From NCBI RefSeq assembly GCF_019097595.1, contig NC_080716.1, positions 10,093,401-10,157,400 on the forward strand: DNA of 64,000 nt. Reading direction: 5' to 3'. This document shows positions 47,925 through 57,555 of this stretch, piece after piece. The notes below the pieces were generated by a model. It did not search any database. It was not told the DNA's origin and saw nothing but the letters and a program-made list of their open reading frames with translations. Position 1 is the first letter of the stretch. The number at the start of each line of letters is the position of its first letter. This stretch comes from Hemibagrus wyckioides (Eukaryota; Chordata; Actinopteri; Siluriformes; Bagridae). The position numbers and the translations under genes were made by a program.

Positions 47925-48979
47925 GCAATTAGAGTGTAACTGGAATTTATTTACTGTAACTAATGTGTAAGTTGTATGAAATCACTTAAGACTGTTGTTT
48001 GCATGTATTTTAACTAATTTGGACATGATTTAAAAAAAATAAAATTAAGTTATTAATATTATAATTAATGAATTATTAATAAAGTTTTTAATGACCAAAG
48101 TATGTAGGAGGAATATTTGTTACTCATTGCTACATTAAAGATTTGTACTTTTTTAGGTTATTCTTGTCCAATGGAAATAAAACTCAGAAATAACTGCTTA
48201 AAACTGAGTCATTAACTAGTAGTTCTTTGTAATTGATAAGAAAGAGAATATGTTAATGAACATTCACGCCTCTTCAGTTCCAGCATACTTTCTGCATAGT
48301 TCCCATACTTGTTGAACAGTGTTATAGTCTTACTATGTCTTACCTATGATTCTATATCATTATTTTACAAAAGAAAAGCTTAAAAAATCCTGCTCATGAA
48401 TGACCTTGAATGTAAATGGCTGAATTTACTGACTCAGCTAATTTGCTGAACAAGAGAAGAGGGAATCTTGATCATGACTGGAAGTATTCAAGCCCCTATT
48501 TAAACATTTTTTCATTCATTCATCATCATTATATTGGTCTTTTTGAAAATGAACCAATCAGTGTCATCAGTGAAACAGACAGCATGGTGGAGCAGTGGGT
48601 AGCATTGCCACCAGGGCTCGGTCCTGTACTTGGGTTACTGTCTGTGTGGAGTTCTTATGTTTCCTCTGGGAGCTCTGTTTTCCAACCTCTGTCCAAAAAG
48701 CAAGCAGGAAAGAATGAGTTCACCTTGCCCACTGATAGCACATCTTGAGTTTATGAATAGATAAACGTATAGGCATACACAAAGTACTGGCATACATACT
48801 ACCTTTGGGGTAATCTGCAATCTTTTAGCTAATGCAACATTTAATTCCAAAGGTTTAAATGTAGAACCATAAAAACTGCAGCTGTTTCCAAGGTGATTTG
48901 CCAAAGATACTGTCCTTGACAGCTTCGCCAAGGAACCTAGATGAATTTGTCTATACTGTTGGTGAAAAAAATACACATA
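47924..48979. other. Non-coding stretch
   Basis: AT-rich. The region 47418-48323, which contains the TTA array, may be one element bounded by worn GTAACACT/AGTGTTAT ends (see findings). Nothing else recognised. Confidence 0.35.
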
Positions 48980-49348
48980 CACTACTGCTCAAAAGTTAGG
49001 GATCACTCAAAAATTGTATTGTTTTCCAAGGAAACACACAATAAATTAGTCTGAATAGAAAATATAGCAAAACAACAGGACATGCTGACATGTCAGAGTG
49101 AGAAATAATGATTTTGATGGAAATGATGAATGTTTTCTTCAAACTTTGCCTTCATCAAAAAAAAAACACCTTTTGCAGCAATTACAGCCTGGACATTCTA
49201 GTGGTCAATTTTTCAAGATAATCTGATGAGATTTCACCCCATGCTTCCTGGAGCATCTCCCACAAGATGGATTGGCTGATGGAGTCTTCCTCTGTAGCTG
49301 AAATCAAGCTGAATCATGCAAGTGGTCCCAAACTTTTGAGCGGTAGTG
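48980..49348. mobile_element. Short non-autonomous Tc1-like element family E
   Basis: The inverted repeats CACTACTGCTCAAAAGTTAG (48980) and, read from the right, CACTACCGCTCAAAAGTTTG (ending 49348) are bounded by TA on each side (48978-48979 and 49349-49350). Length is 369 bp. Internal phrases such as TTTTGCAGCAATTACAGCCT are remnants of the end of a transposase gene on the minus strand, but nothing with a catalytic residue remains. Confidence 0.9.
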
Positions 49349-49716
49349 TACATGTTAAAATTCTATCAACAACTAAATTGAAAACAGGGCGATATCTAAC
49401 ATACATAGAAAATTCTCTAACCCTGAGCAAAAAAAAAAAATGACAACACATGCCTTATCTGCTAATAAAGAACTTGCAAGAACAGTATGAAACCAAGTAG
49501 AGACAATCCTTATTACACTAATCCTGTATTCTTTCGCATTACTAAGCCATATAATGCCACAGAGTTTCATTAATTTCCAGATGAGACAGGCTACTCTTAC
49601 TCTTTCTAAAAGAATATCCCTGTTGAAAATACAGCTTTTTATCAACTAATATTAAGAGTTTTTTTTACTCATAAGATCAAAAACATTTTTGCTTTTAAAT
49701 GTCAAATAATTCATGC

Positions 49717-49719
<3 letters not shown>

Positions 49720-49775
<56 letters not shown>
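49720..49775. repeat. (AT)n microsatellite
   Basis: About 28 AT units. Confidence 0.96.
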
Positions 49776-49779
<4 letters not shown>

Positions 49780-50582
49780 CACTGTGTGGCAACGAAGTGA
49801 AGAAACTAGGCAAGTTAAGGTGCAGAGAAAACTCTGCTCTGCTGTTGGGTAATGACTGTCACTCTAAAAACTTTCACTAGGCTCATGTTTTATGTCAATC
49901 TGCCAAGGACAGCAGAGTGCAGAGAATGTTTTGGAAGTGATCACCACCAGTGTCCAAATTTGCAGTTACGTTTATTTGGCAAGCTCAAACTGAACAACAC
50001 TGTAAAGATTATTGAGTCTATAGCTGCAGAACTGCAAATCTGCCATTAGTTTACTATGCCAATTTTTCATAATGCATTTTTAAGTAATGGTTCTAATTAC
50101 AGCTAGCCCAACTTCAGCTCCAGTGCACACTGGTACTGTGGCACCTTCACCATGAGAAATTTTTCTAGGTTCTGGATTCAGTAGTCATATGAAGAGCAAG
50201 TCAAACTTTTTATGTCTAATCATCAGCACTTGACTGTTTCAGAGTCAGCGCTTTTTGAATAGAATAGAAGTTTTTACTTTTATTCAGCATTGTTAATGGT
50301 GTAGAAAATTACAACAAGAAAATGTTGACAACATTTATTTTATTTTTTGAAATAAGGACAATAATGACAATTTGCTTATTATTTAAAATGCTAATAACAA
50401 TAAAATAAAACACTGCTACTACTACTATTCCTAATACTACTGTAACTACAAGGAAAAAAATAATTAGAGACAAAACACATTACTACTGCAGCATAGTAAT
50501 AAATTCTCTGGTCCGGTCAAGCCCCCCACCCCCAACAATCCTAAAACATGCAGAAGGATTTGCCTGTAGATGTAAATTTATG

Positions 50583-50680
50583 CCTTTTACCCAGCGTTCC
50601 TGTGATTGGCTCCAGCTCTAGCTCAACCCTGACCAGAATCAAGTAGTTTCTGAAGATGAATAAAACAAATCGGTTATGGT
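50583..50680 (+). repeat. End fragment of the dispersed SINE-like repeat
   Basis: TACCCAGCGTTCCTGTGATT, then CAACCCTGACCAGAATCAAG and TGAAGATGAATAAA. This is the opposite strand of the block that opens the copy at 7010 (CTGGTCAGGGT). Confidence 0.5.
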
Positions 50681-50681
50681 T

Positions 50682-50683
<2 letters not shown>

Positions 50684-50722
<39 letters not shown>
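50684..50722. repeat. (GT)n microsatellite
   Basis: About 19 GT units directly after the SINE-like fragment's tail. Confidence 0.95.
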
Positions 50723-50724
<2 letters not shown>

Positions 50725-51365
50725 GGTGCTAGCTGCTGAATCCACACTGACAACTTTCTGTTGCAAGAGTTAGAAAGCTGACCAGTTAACCGTAAACCAA
50801 AAAAGACATGGTGTGTTTTGACCAAATTCTCCAAACTCCCACACTGTGACAGAGCCAGACTGTTCTTCATGCATTCAAAAATGTTTAATTGCATGTTCCA
50901 AGAGGTTTGATGTTTTGCTTGGAAGATAGTTTTATCTTTGTGCTAACCTTGGGATCGATGCTTAGGTAAGATGTTTTCGAAAATGGCTTTTTGGTATGTG
51001 GGCAGTTGAAGACTGAACCTTGAAGGGACAACAACTGTGTATTCCCATGAATGGCAAGTCAATAAAAACTTCTAATCCTCTACACCAAGTTTATGCCTGC
51101 TTGCATCTTTGTTAAGGTTGAACAGTCCATCACTTTGCAAATACTACTTTGTCAGTTATTGCACTGGGAACTGTCATCTACTTCTATAATGTACTGCCTC
51201 TACAGACTCTAGACCCCGATGATATAAACACTCTCTCTAAGTAGTCATCCAGACTCACAGGTCATTAGCCTAGATTTATTTTTCTTCTGATATTGATGTA
51301 ATTTCTGTGTAAAGTATTAAAAAACCAGCAACCAATTTTTTTGACACTTCACTCTGTGCCTTTTA

Positions 51366-52330
51366 GGAATCATGTCTGGTCCCCAGCGCTACACAGAACC
51401 ACTTGAGAGAAGATCAAGCCAGTTTTTTTAGTGTAATGTCCACAGTTCAAAGACACAAATGTGCACTAGACAGAGTGGTCAAAGCTGCAAACAGAGCAAT
51501 TTGGATCATGTGTGGCAATCCAACAAAGGGAATAGAAAAATAAATACAAGCAAAAATAAGGATCTAAATTGGTCCAAGAAATTCCATGATGAGGTTCCAG
51601 ACTGTCTGATGCAGGTTCCTGAAAACATTCCATGTGACAGTACCTCTCTCAGTCCACCAGATACCAATACTGACAAAGATTCATGTATGAGGCATAAGCA
51701 GGAGATCCACCCACACTCAATTGAGTGTCTTGAAAAGGACTGCATCAGCAAGCCGAGCAAAAAACACCAGCACATAAAATGAGAAATGAAATACAAGATT
51801 GAGATGGTAGGTAACCCAGATTGCACTGGACTGAAAAGGATTTTGTGTATATTCAGCCCAAAGTAGAAAACATGCTCACTGACACTGCATACATAAAATT
51901 CTCCTCAACTGTTGTTTGTAGTTTGGTCAATCTGTGAATTCTCTAGTGAATAATAGTCAAATGTGAGCCTGATGATTATTCTGAGTTTGTCTATAAAGGC
52001 TTTCCATATTGGCATCATAAACCCAGACACTTGTGTGCAAAATTGCCAATCAATAATTGTGAAGGCAGCTCTGCTTTGAAGCTAAATGAAATTGATTGGT
52101 CAGCACCACCTGGACACAAGTCTATAAACTCCTTTCATTTCAAACTTCATATGCAGTGTATACTGCAGCGCACAGAGAGACGTGGGTGCACTGACAATAG
52201 GGATTTGCAGTTATTTATACCATAAAAGCTTACGAGAATGGGATATTCTGGACTTTATGATTCATTGTATATTAAGGTAGTGAGAAAGAAAAATATTAGT
52301 CTATCAACTGATAGTTCTACAAGTACTAAA
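51366..52330 (+). pseudogene. Unrecognised decayed coding-like block
   Basis: After a pyrimidine-rich stretch ending CCTTTTAG (a plausible splice acceptor at 51359-51366) a frame opens at ATG 51372. It has a TAG at 51429 after a run of seven T, continues for 116 codons to TGA at 51780, then for 27 more to TAG at 51864. A second frame takes over at 51860 with 24 codons, three clustered stops (51932-51949), 91 open codons to TAA at 52223 and about 35 more. This is far fewer stops than AT-rich random DNA would give. The product is polar and Ser/Lys/His-rich at first (SLSPPDTNTDKDSC), then richer in aromatics (EFVYKGFPYWHHK). I do not recognise the protein. It could be a dead exon, a retrocopy or coincidence. 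Confidence 0.35.
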
Positions 52331-52626
52331 TAAGAATCTTAGAGACTGAAAGAAAACTCACTCTCAATAAAGTGTATTCCTTTATTGAGTATTTGCTTGG
52401 ACCTGTCTACTGATAAGTAAAATATGAGTAAACTATATCATGGAATTGATTTCTTTCTGCACTTTCCCCAAGCACTATCAAGAACAACACTGAAATCTAT
52501 TCATCTGTAAGTTCATCTGTCTGTCAAACATATTGGATTTTATGTACTGGGTATTTTATTAAAGTGAGCAGGGTTGAACAGGGTGCTGTCTTAATTGACT
52601 TGGTCACTGGAGTTATTAAGCCCCTA

Positions 52627-52630
<4 letters not shown>
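52331..52630. other. Non-coding stretch
   Basis: Nothing recognised before the CT array. Confidence 0.4.
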
Positions 52631-52667
<37 letters not shown>

Positions 52668-52706
52668 TCCCTCTCTTTCTCTCACTCCCTTTCTCTCTCT
52701 TTCTCT
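52631..52706. repeat. (CT)n-rich low-complexity tract
   Basis: About 20 perfect CT units followed by imperfect CTCCCTCT/CTTTCT variants, ending twelve bases before the Tc1 element. Confidence 0.93.
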
Positions 52707-52718
52707 TGGGGTTATATA

Positions 52719-53961
52719 CACTATTGCCAAAAGTATTCGCTCACCTGCCTTGACTCGCATATGAACTTAAGTAACATCCCATTCCTAATCCATAGGGTTC
52801 AATATGACGTCCGTCCACCTTTTGCAGCTATAACAGCTTCAACTCTTCTGGGAAGGCTGTCCACAAGGTTTAGGAGTGTGTTTATGGGAATTTTTGACCA
52901 TTCTTCCAGAAGCGCATTTGTGAGGTCACACACTGATGTTGGACGAGAAGGCCTGGCTCTCAGTCTCCGCTCTAATTCATCCCAAAGGTGTTCTATCGGG
53001 TTGAGGTCAGGACTCTGTGCAGGCCAGTCAAGTTCATCCACACATCCTGTCATCCATGTCTTTATGGACCTTACTTTGTGCACTGGTGCACAGTCATGTT
53101 GGAAGAGGAAGGGGCCATGTCCAAACTGTTCCCACAAAGTTGGGAGCATAGAATTGTCCAAAATGTCTTGGTATGCTGAAGCATTCAGAGTTCCTTTCAC
53201 TGGAACTAAGGGGCCAAGCCCAGCTCCTGAAAAACAACCCCACACCATAATCCCCCCTCCACCAAACTTTACACTTGGCACAATGCAGTCAGACAAGTAC
53301 CGTTCTCCTGGCAACCGCCAAACCCAGACTCGTCCATCAGATTGCCAGATGGAGAAGCGCGATTCGTCACTCCAGAGAATGCGTCTCCACTGCTCTAGAG
53401 TCCAGTGGCGGCGTGCTTTACACCACTGCATCCGACGCTTTGCATTGCACTTGGTGATGTATGGCTTGGATGCAGCTGCTCGGCCATGGAAACCCATTCC
53501 ATGAAGCTCTCTGCGCACTGTTCTTGAGCTAATCTGAAGGCCACATGAAGTTTGGAGGTCTGTAGTGATTGACTCTGCAGAAAGTTGGCGACCTCTTCGC
53601 ACTATGCGCCCCAGCATCCGCTGACCCCGCTCCGTCAGTTTACGTGGCCTACCACTTTGTGGCTGAGTTGCTGTCGTTCCCAAACACTTCCACGTTCTTA
53701 TAATACAGCTGACAGTTGACTGTGGAATATTTAGGAGCGAGGACATTTCACGACTGGATTTGTTGCACAGGTGGCATCCTATCACAGTTCCACGCTGGAA
53801 TTCACTGAGCTCCTGAGAGCGACCCATTTTTTCACAAATGTTTGTAAAAACAGTCTGCATGCCTAGGTGCTTGATTTTATACACCTGTGGCCATGGAAGT
53901 GATTGGAACACCTGATTCTGATTATTTGGATGGGTGAGCGAATACTTTTGGCAATATAGTG
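52719..53961 (-). mobile_element. Tc1-like transposon family A, copy 2 (complete)
   Basis: Complete element with inverted repeats of about 27 bp (core ATTGCCAAAAGTATTCGCTC) and TA on both sides (52717-52718 and 53962-53963). The left end is two bases shorter than the right (CACTATTGCC against CACTATATTGCC), which copy 3 shows to be a small deletion at this end. The transposase runs uninterrupted on the minus strand. Size 1,243 bp is normal for Tc1. Copy 3 (55876-57123) lies 1.9 kb away in the opposite orientation. Confidence 0.96.
52799..53827 (-). CDS. Tc1-family transposase, uninterrupted but with one-codon deletion
   Basis: A 342-residue DDE transposase that would cut the element out and insert it at TA. 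Starting at the ATG at 53827 ([10 protein letters not shown]) gives the family's usual length. The frame is open 28 codons further upstream, including another ATG at 53860, but begins at GTG. Residues about 1-55 and 75-125 form the two helix-turn-helix DNA-binding parts, joined by a GRPRK hinge (residues 59-63). The catalytic acids are D154 (LWSDESRF), D245 ([10 protein letters not shown]) and E279 ([11 protein letters not shown]), with a glycine-rich box [11 protein letters not shown] between the aspartates. There are 33 residues between D245 and E279, against 34 in copy 3 and in typical Tc1: MTGCVDEL here, MTESGVDEL there. It is a host-genome parasite gene and not a cellular one. No promoter is evident beyond the element's own ends. 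The spacing change may impair catalysis. Confidence 0.92.
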   Translation of the reverse strand: MGRSQELSEFQRGTVIGCHLCNKSSREMSSLLNIPQSTVSCIIRTWKCLGTTATQPQSGRPRKLTERGQRMLGRIVRRGRQLSAESITTDLQTSCGLQISSRTVRRELHGMGFHGRAAASKPYITKCNAKRRMQWCKARRHWTLEQWRRILWSDESRFSIWQSDGRVWVWRLPGERYLSDCIVPSVKFGGGGIMVWGCFSGAGLGPLVPVKGTLNASAYQDILDNSMLPTLWEQFGHGPFLFQHDCAPVHKVRSIKTWMTGCVDELDWPAQSPDLNPIEHLWDELERRLRARPSRPTSVCDLTNALLEEWSKIPINTLLNLVDSLPRRVEAVIAAKGGRTSY

Positions 53962-53963
53962 TA

Positions 53964-54062
53964 TATCTTTATAAGGACATGTTTGTCGCTGATCCCAAAA
54001 CCTCAAAATATTAGAGTCAGGGTTAGATTTAGGTGTAGCATAGCATTAATTATCTGAATTAG

Positions 54063-54112
<50 letters not shown>

Positions 54113-54889
54113 CTTCATCATCATTTCACAAGGCCATGTAAGGAAATTAAAAGTGCAAGACAAGTGGGAGAATTCCTTCACAATAAAGGAACTTTTCTAA
54201 CCTCATTCTAAGGTTTGGACCACACGGATTCACACTTAAATGTTATTTCACGTAAATATATTAGGGAACAAGGTTGCAATAATTAGGTTGCCTTATTTCA
54301 ACCGGTGGCATGAGAAAGAACAACTAGTACAAATAAACCAGAGTGCTTCAAGCTGCCCAAGGCACAATGTTCTAAATCTTTCCTCTCTGTGTTCTCAGAG
54401 AACAAACACCTTCCAACAGTAGTACCTAAAGTTTTCTAAATAGCTTTAATGATTATACATCAGTGGATTGCAAGGAGAGTCACATACAAGCATGTGCACC
54501 TTTTGTCTTACGAATCATTTTAGAAAAAGGTGCCATCTGGGCCTTGTCAAATTTGTACAAATCCTATGAGCACATTTGCATGTATTGTGTTATGAGTGCC
54601 ACAGGCACATTGAACAGATGGGGAAGGCGAACTGAGCAGGCTAAAATGTTTCTAAAAAGAGTTAACTTAGCAAATATTCTTAGTATCATCAGCAACACTG
54701 GCACACAGCAGATGATTTAGGATCATTCTGGGCCCTTTTTCATCCACTGATAGAACCGTACATTTAAAGAGTCCTTAGCCAGGGCTATGGGAAAAAGACA
54801 GGGCACAGGTTCTCTGTGAATGCCAATACAGATAAAGAGTAACCCTAGTGGAATTGTGGAAGAGTAATGACTCATAATCGCTCTATCCA
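53964..54889. other. Non-coding stretch between transposons
   Basis: Contains the GT/GA compound array at 54063-54112. Open frames of 60-85 codons show no motif. Confidence 0.45.
54063..54112. repeat. Compound (GT)n(GA)n microsatellite
   Basis: About 12 GT units switching directly to about 12 GA units. Confidence 0.95.
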
Positions 54890-55062
54890 GTGGATGGGTT
54901 TCCTTTAAATCTCGTTTCTTCTTCATGTCATCTCAGGGAGATTTTATCTGTTACGTTTGCCTCTGGCTTGCTCATTAGGGATCTACATCTACATCCGGAT
55001 ATCTGAAAAGTTGCGTTGTGACAATGTCTATTGCTAAAAATAAAACTGCCTTGACTTGAACA
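54890..55062 (+). repeat. L2-like LINE 3'-end fragment (plus strand)
   Basis: TTCATGTCATCTCAGGGAGA, TTGCCTCTGGCTTGCTCATT, TGTGACAATGTCTATTGCTA and a terminal AAATAAAACTGCCTTGAC match the 3'-UTR at 35290-35570 in order. Confidence 0.75.
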
Positions 55063-55202
55063 CTACTTTTATTTGACATCACATCACCATTAAAGTCCTG
55101 AAGAAAATGAATGCTGACTATGCTGCTTAGCTTATGTTACTATAATGCAGCAGTAAGAAGGCTATCAATAAAAATAGTTTAACTTAAAGGGACAAAGTAG
55201 GA

Positions 55203-55442
55203 ATACACACTGAACTGGATGCCAGGCCTTCGCAGGACACAATAGACACACATACTCACACTCATTCATATTCAGGGGCAATTTTAGCATACCTTATTGA
55301 AATATATTCAGGAGGAAACCCAAACATGGAAGCAGGTCGCACATGCAAATCTTAAACCCAAAGTAACCCAAAGCTAAGGATCAAACCAGTAACCCTTGAG
55401 GCTGAGAGGTGGAATGCTATCTGCTGTTCCACTGAGACAGCT
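55203..55442 (-). repeat. tRNA-derived SINE-like repeat, minus strand
   Basis: It begins with a GGATGCCAGGCCTTCGCAGG block and an ACACAxACTCACACTCATTC tract. It continues with GAGGAAACCCAAACATGG and ends with a worn tRNA-like head: AAGGATCAAACCAGTAACCC is the reverse complement of a B box, and GTTCCACTGAGACAGCT that of an A box. Same family as 7010-7258 and 57241-57473, and this copy shows the tRNA origin best. Confidence 0.7.
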
Positions 55443-55474
55443 TATACTTTATAATATTATGAATTAAACTACCG

Positions 55475-55703
55475 ATTGTCCCTCGAGGTCCCGAAGCAGG
55501 ATCCTACAGCCATAGCCCAGGGTCGATTCCTGGGCAGGAAACCAACCAAGCCACTGAAGGTTAACTCTCAGTGCTGGGCCCAGGCCTGGACAAAATGGGG
55601 GGGTTGTGTCAGGAAGGGAACCTGGAGTGAGACCTGTGCCAAATCAGAATTTTAACACATGATCTGCTGTGGTGACCCTCAACAGAAACCCAAAGGAAAA
55701 CAA
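55475..55703 (+). mobile_element. tRNA-headed SINE with RTE-LINE-like tail
   Basis: The head has a B box GGGTCGATTCCTGG (55521-55534). The body has AACTCTCAGTGCTGGGCCCA, GGGTTGTGTCAGGAAGGGAA and GACCTGTGCCAAATCA. The tail, GATCTGCTGTGGTGACCCTC followed by AACAGAAACCCAAAGG (55661-55696), closely resembles the 3' end of the RTE-like LINE in this window (complement at about 32630-32665). A SINE sharing a LINE tail is expected to be copied by that LINE's enzyme. Confidence 0.75.
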
Positions 55704-55875
55704 CATTTTGAATGAAACTAACTAAGTTATGAGACAAATTGACTATTTTTGATCATAATTTGGCTGCAATAACATATCCACCCACAAACTAAGACAAAGT
55801 TTTGCATTCCTCATCATGAAGTACCACTGCCTTGTACTTTCTGGTGTACTCCTCTAACTCACCTAGTTCAACTTA
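55704..55875. other. Short non-coding spacer
   Basis: Nothing recognised. Confidence 0.4.
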
Positions 55876-57123
55876 CACTATATTGCCAAAAGTATTCGCT
55901 CACCCATCCAAATAATCAGAATCAGGTGTTCCAATCACTTCCATGGCCACAGGTGTATAAAATCAAGCACCTAGGCATGCAGACTGTTTTTACAAACATT
56001 TGTGAAAGAATGGGTCGCTCTCAGGAGCTCAGTGAATTCCAGCGTGGAACTGTGATAGGATGCCACCTGTGCAACAAATCCAGTCGTGAAATTTCCTCGC
56101 TCCTAAATATTCCACAGTCAACTGTCAGCTGTATTATAAGAACGTGGAAGTGTTTGGGAACGACAGCAACTCAGCCACGAAGTGGTAGGCCACGTAAACT
56201 GATGGAGCGGGGTCAGCGGATGCTGAGGCACATAGTGCGAAGAGGTCGCCAACTTTCTGCAGAGTCAATCGCTACAGACCTCCAAACTTCATGTGGCCTT
56301 CAGATTAGCTCAAGAACAGTGCGCAGAGAGCTTCATGGAATGGGTTTCCATGGCCGAGCAGCTGCATCCAAGCCATACATCACCAAGTGCAATGCAAAGC
56401 ATTGGATGCAGTGGTGTAAAGCACGCCGCCACTGGACTCTAGAGCAGTGGAGATGCGTTCTCTGGAGTGACGAATCGCGCTTCTCTATCTGGCAATCTAA
56501 TGGATGAGTCTGGGTTTGGTGGTTGCCAGGAGAACGGTACTTGTCTGACTGCATTGTGCCAAGTGTAAAGTTTGGTGGAGGGGGGATTATGGTGTGGGGT
56601 TGTTTTTCAGGAGCTGGGCTTGGCCCCTTAGTTCCAGTGAAAGGAACTCTGAATGCTTCAGCATACCAAGACATTTTGGACAATTCCATGCTCCCAACTT
56701 TGTGGGAACAGTTTGGAGCTGGCCCCTTCCTCTTCCAACATGACTGTACACCAGCGCACAAAGCAAGGTCCATAAAGACATGGATGACAGAGTCTGGTGT
56801 GGATGAACTTGACTGGCCTGCACAGAGTCCTGACCTCAACCCGATAGAACACCTTTGGGATGAATTAGAGCGGAGACGGAGAGCCAGGCCTTCTCGTCCA
56901 ACATCAGTGTGTGACCTCACAAATGCGCTTCTGGAAGAATGGTCAAAAATTCCCATAAACACACTCCTAAACCTTGTGGACAGCCTTCCCAGAAGAGCTG
57001 AAGCTGTTATAGCTGTAAAGGGTGGACTGACGTCATATTGAACCCTATGGATTAGGAATGGGATGTCACTTAAGTTCATATGCGAGTCAAGGCAGGTGAG
57101 CGAATACTTTTGGCAATATAGCG
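55876..57123 (+). mobile_element. Tc1-like transposon family A, copy 3 (complete)
   Basis: Complete 1,248-bp element with both inverted repeats (CACTATATTGCCAAAAGTAT at the left; the right end differs by one base, GCTATATTGCC) and TA at 55874-55875 and 57124-57125. It is in plus orientation, opposite to copy 2, and nearly identical to it by eye. Confidence 0.96.
56010..57041 (+). pseudogene. Tc1-family transposase with one in-frame stop
   Basis: The frame starts at ATG 56010 and would run to TGA at 57039-57041, 343 codons, were it not for a single in-frame TGA at 56505-56507. Copy 2 has CGA (arginine, SDGRVW) at the same place, so this is a C-to-T change in a CpG, the commonest mutation in methylated vertebrate DNA. 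The rest is intact. Both helix-turn-helix parts, the GRPRK hinge, the three catalytic acids and 34 residues between the second aspartate and the glutamate are all present. The stop lies after the first catalytic aspartate, so a truncated product would hold the DNA-binding domain only. Confidence 0.93.
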
Positions 57124-57240
57124 TATCTTGGCTTGTTAATTAGATGATCTGGTGAGTTAAAGAGTATATAAAATACATGCATGGTACTGGTACTCCAGGA
57201 CTGAAACTGAGGAAGATTATGTACTGGTTATCTTACACAA

Positions 57241-57473
57241 GGTCATGAGAAACCTGAAGTTTATCCCAGGGGACTCGGGGCACAAGACAGGTGACACCCT
57301 TGACAGAGTGCCAACTCATCACAGGGTACAATTACACACACACTCATACAGCCATTAACACACTATGGACAATTTAGAGATGCTAAACATCTGTCTTTGG
57401 ACTGGGGTTGAAGTAGGGGGAGAACATGCAGCCCTGGAGTTTCAAGGCATATGTGCTAACCACTGAGTGCCCT
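57241..57473 (-). repeat. tRNA-derived SINE-like repeat, minus strand
   Basis: Blocks in order: TTATCCCAGGGGACTCGGGG, AGTGCCAACTCATCACAGGG, an ACACACAC tract, TATGGACAATTTAGAGATGC, GTCTTTGGACTGGGG and AGAACATGCA. The end, GTGCTAACCACTGAGTGCCC, is the reverse complement of a tRNA-like A-box region. Same family as 55203-55442. Confidence 0.75.
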
Positions 57474-57477
57474 ACCT

Positions 57478-57495
57478 TAATAATAATAATAATAA

Positions 57496-57526
<31 letters not shown>

Positions 57527-57555
57527 AAGAACAACAACAACAACAACAACAACAA
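57478..57555. repeat. Compound (TAA)n(GAA)n(CAA)n microsatellite
   Basis: Three consecutive trinucleotide arrays (about 57478-57498, 57499-57530 and 57532-57555) keep the AA and change only the first base of the unit. It directly follows the SINE's head. Confidence 0.95.

Larger units (their letters stand above)
49351..51365. other. Non-coding stretch with microsatellites
   Basis: AT array at 49720-49775, SINE-like tail at 50583-50680 and GT array at 50684-50722. A 65-codon frame at 49852-50049 starts at ATG but shows no motif. Confidence 0.45.

Noticed and set aside
51506..51826. 106-codon minus-strand frame
   Set aside because: Antisense to the coding-like block at 51366-52330, whose plus-strand frame is longer, begins at ATG and has an acceptor-like signal. 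The strand choice is not certain.
52761..53504. 247-codon plus-strand frame
   Set aside because: Antisense shadow of the transposase at 52799-53827. The same applies to the 248-codon minus-strand frame at 56333-57079.
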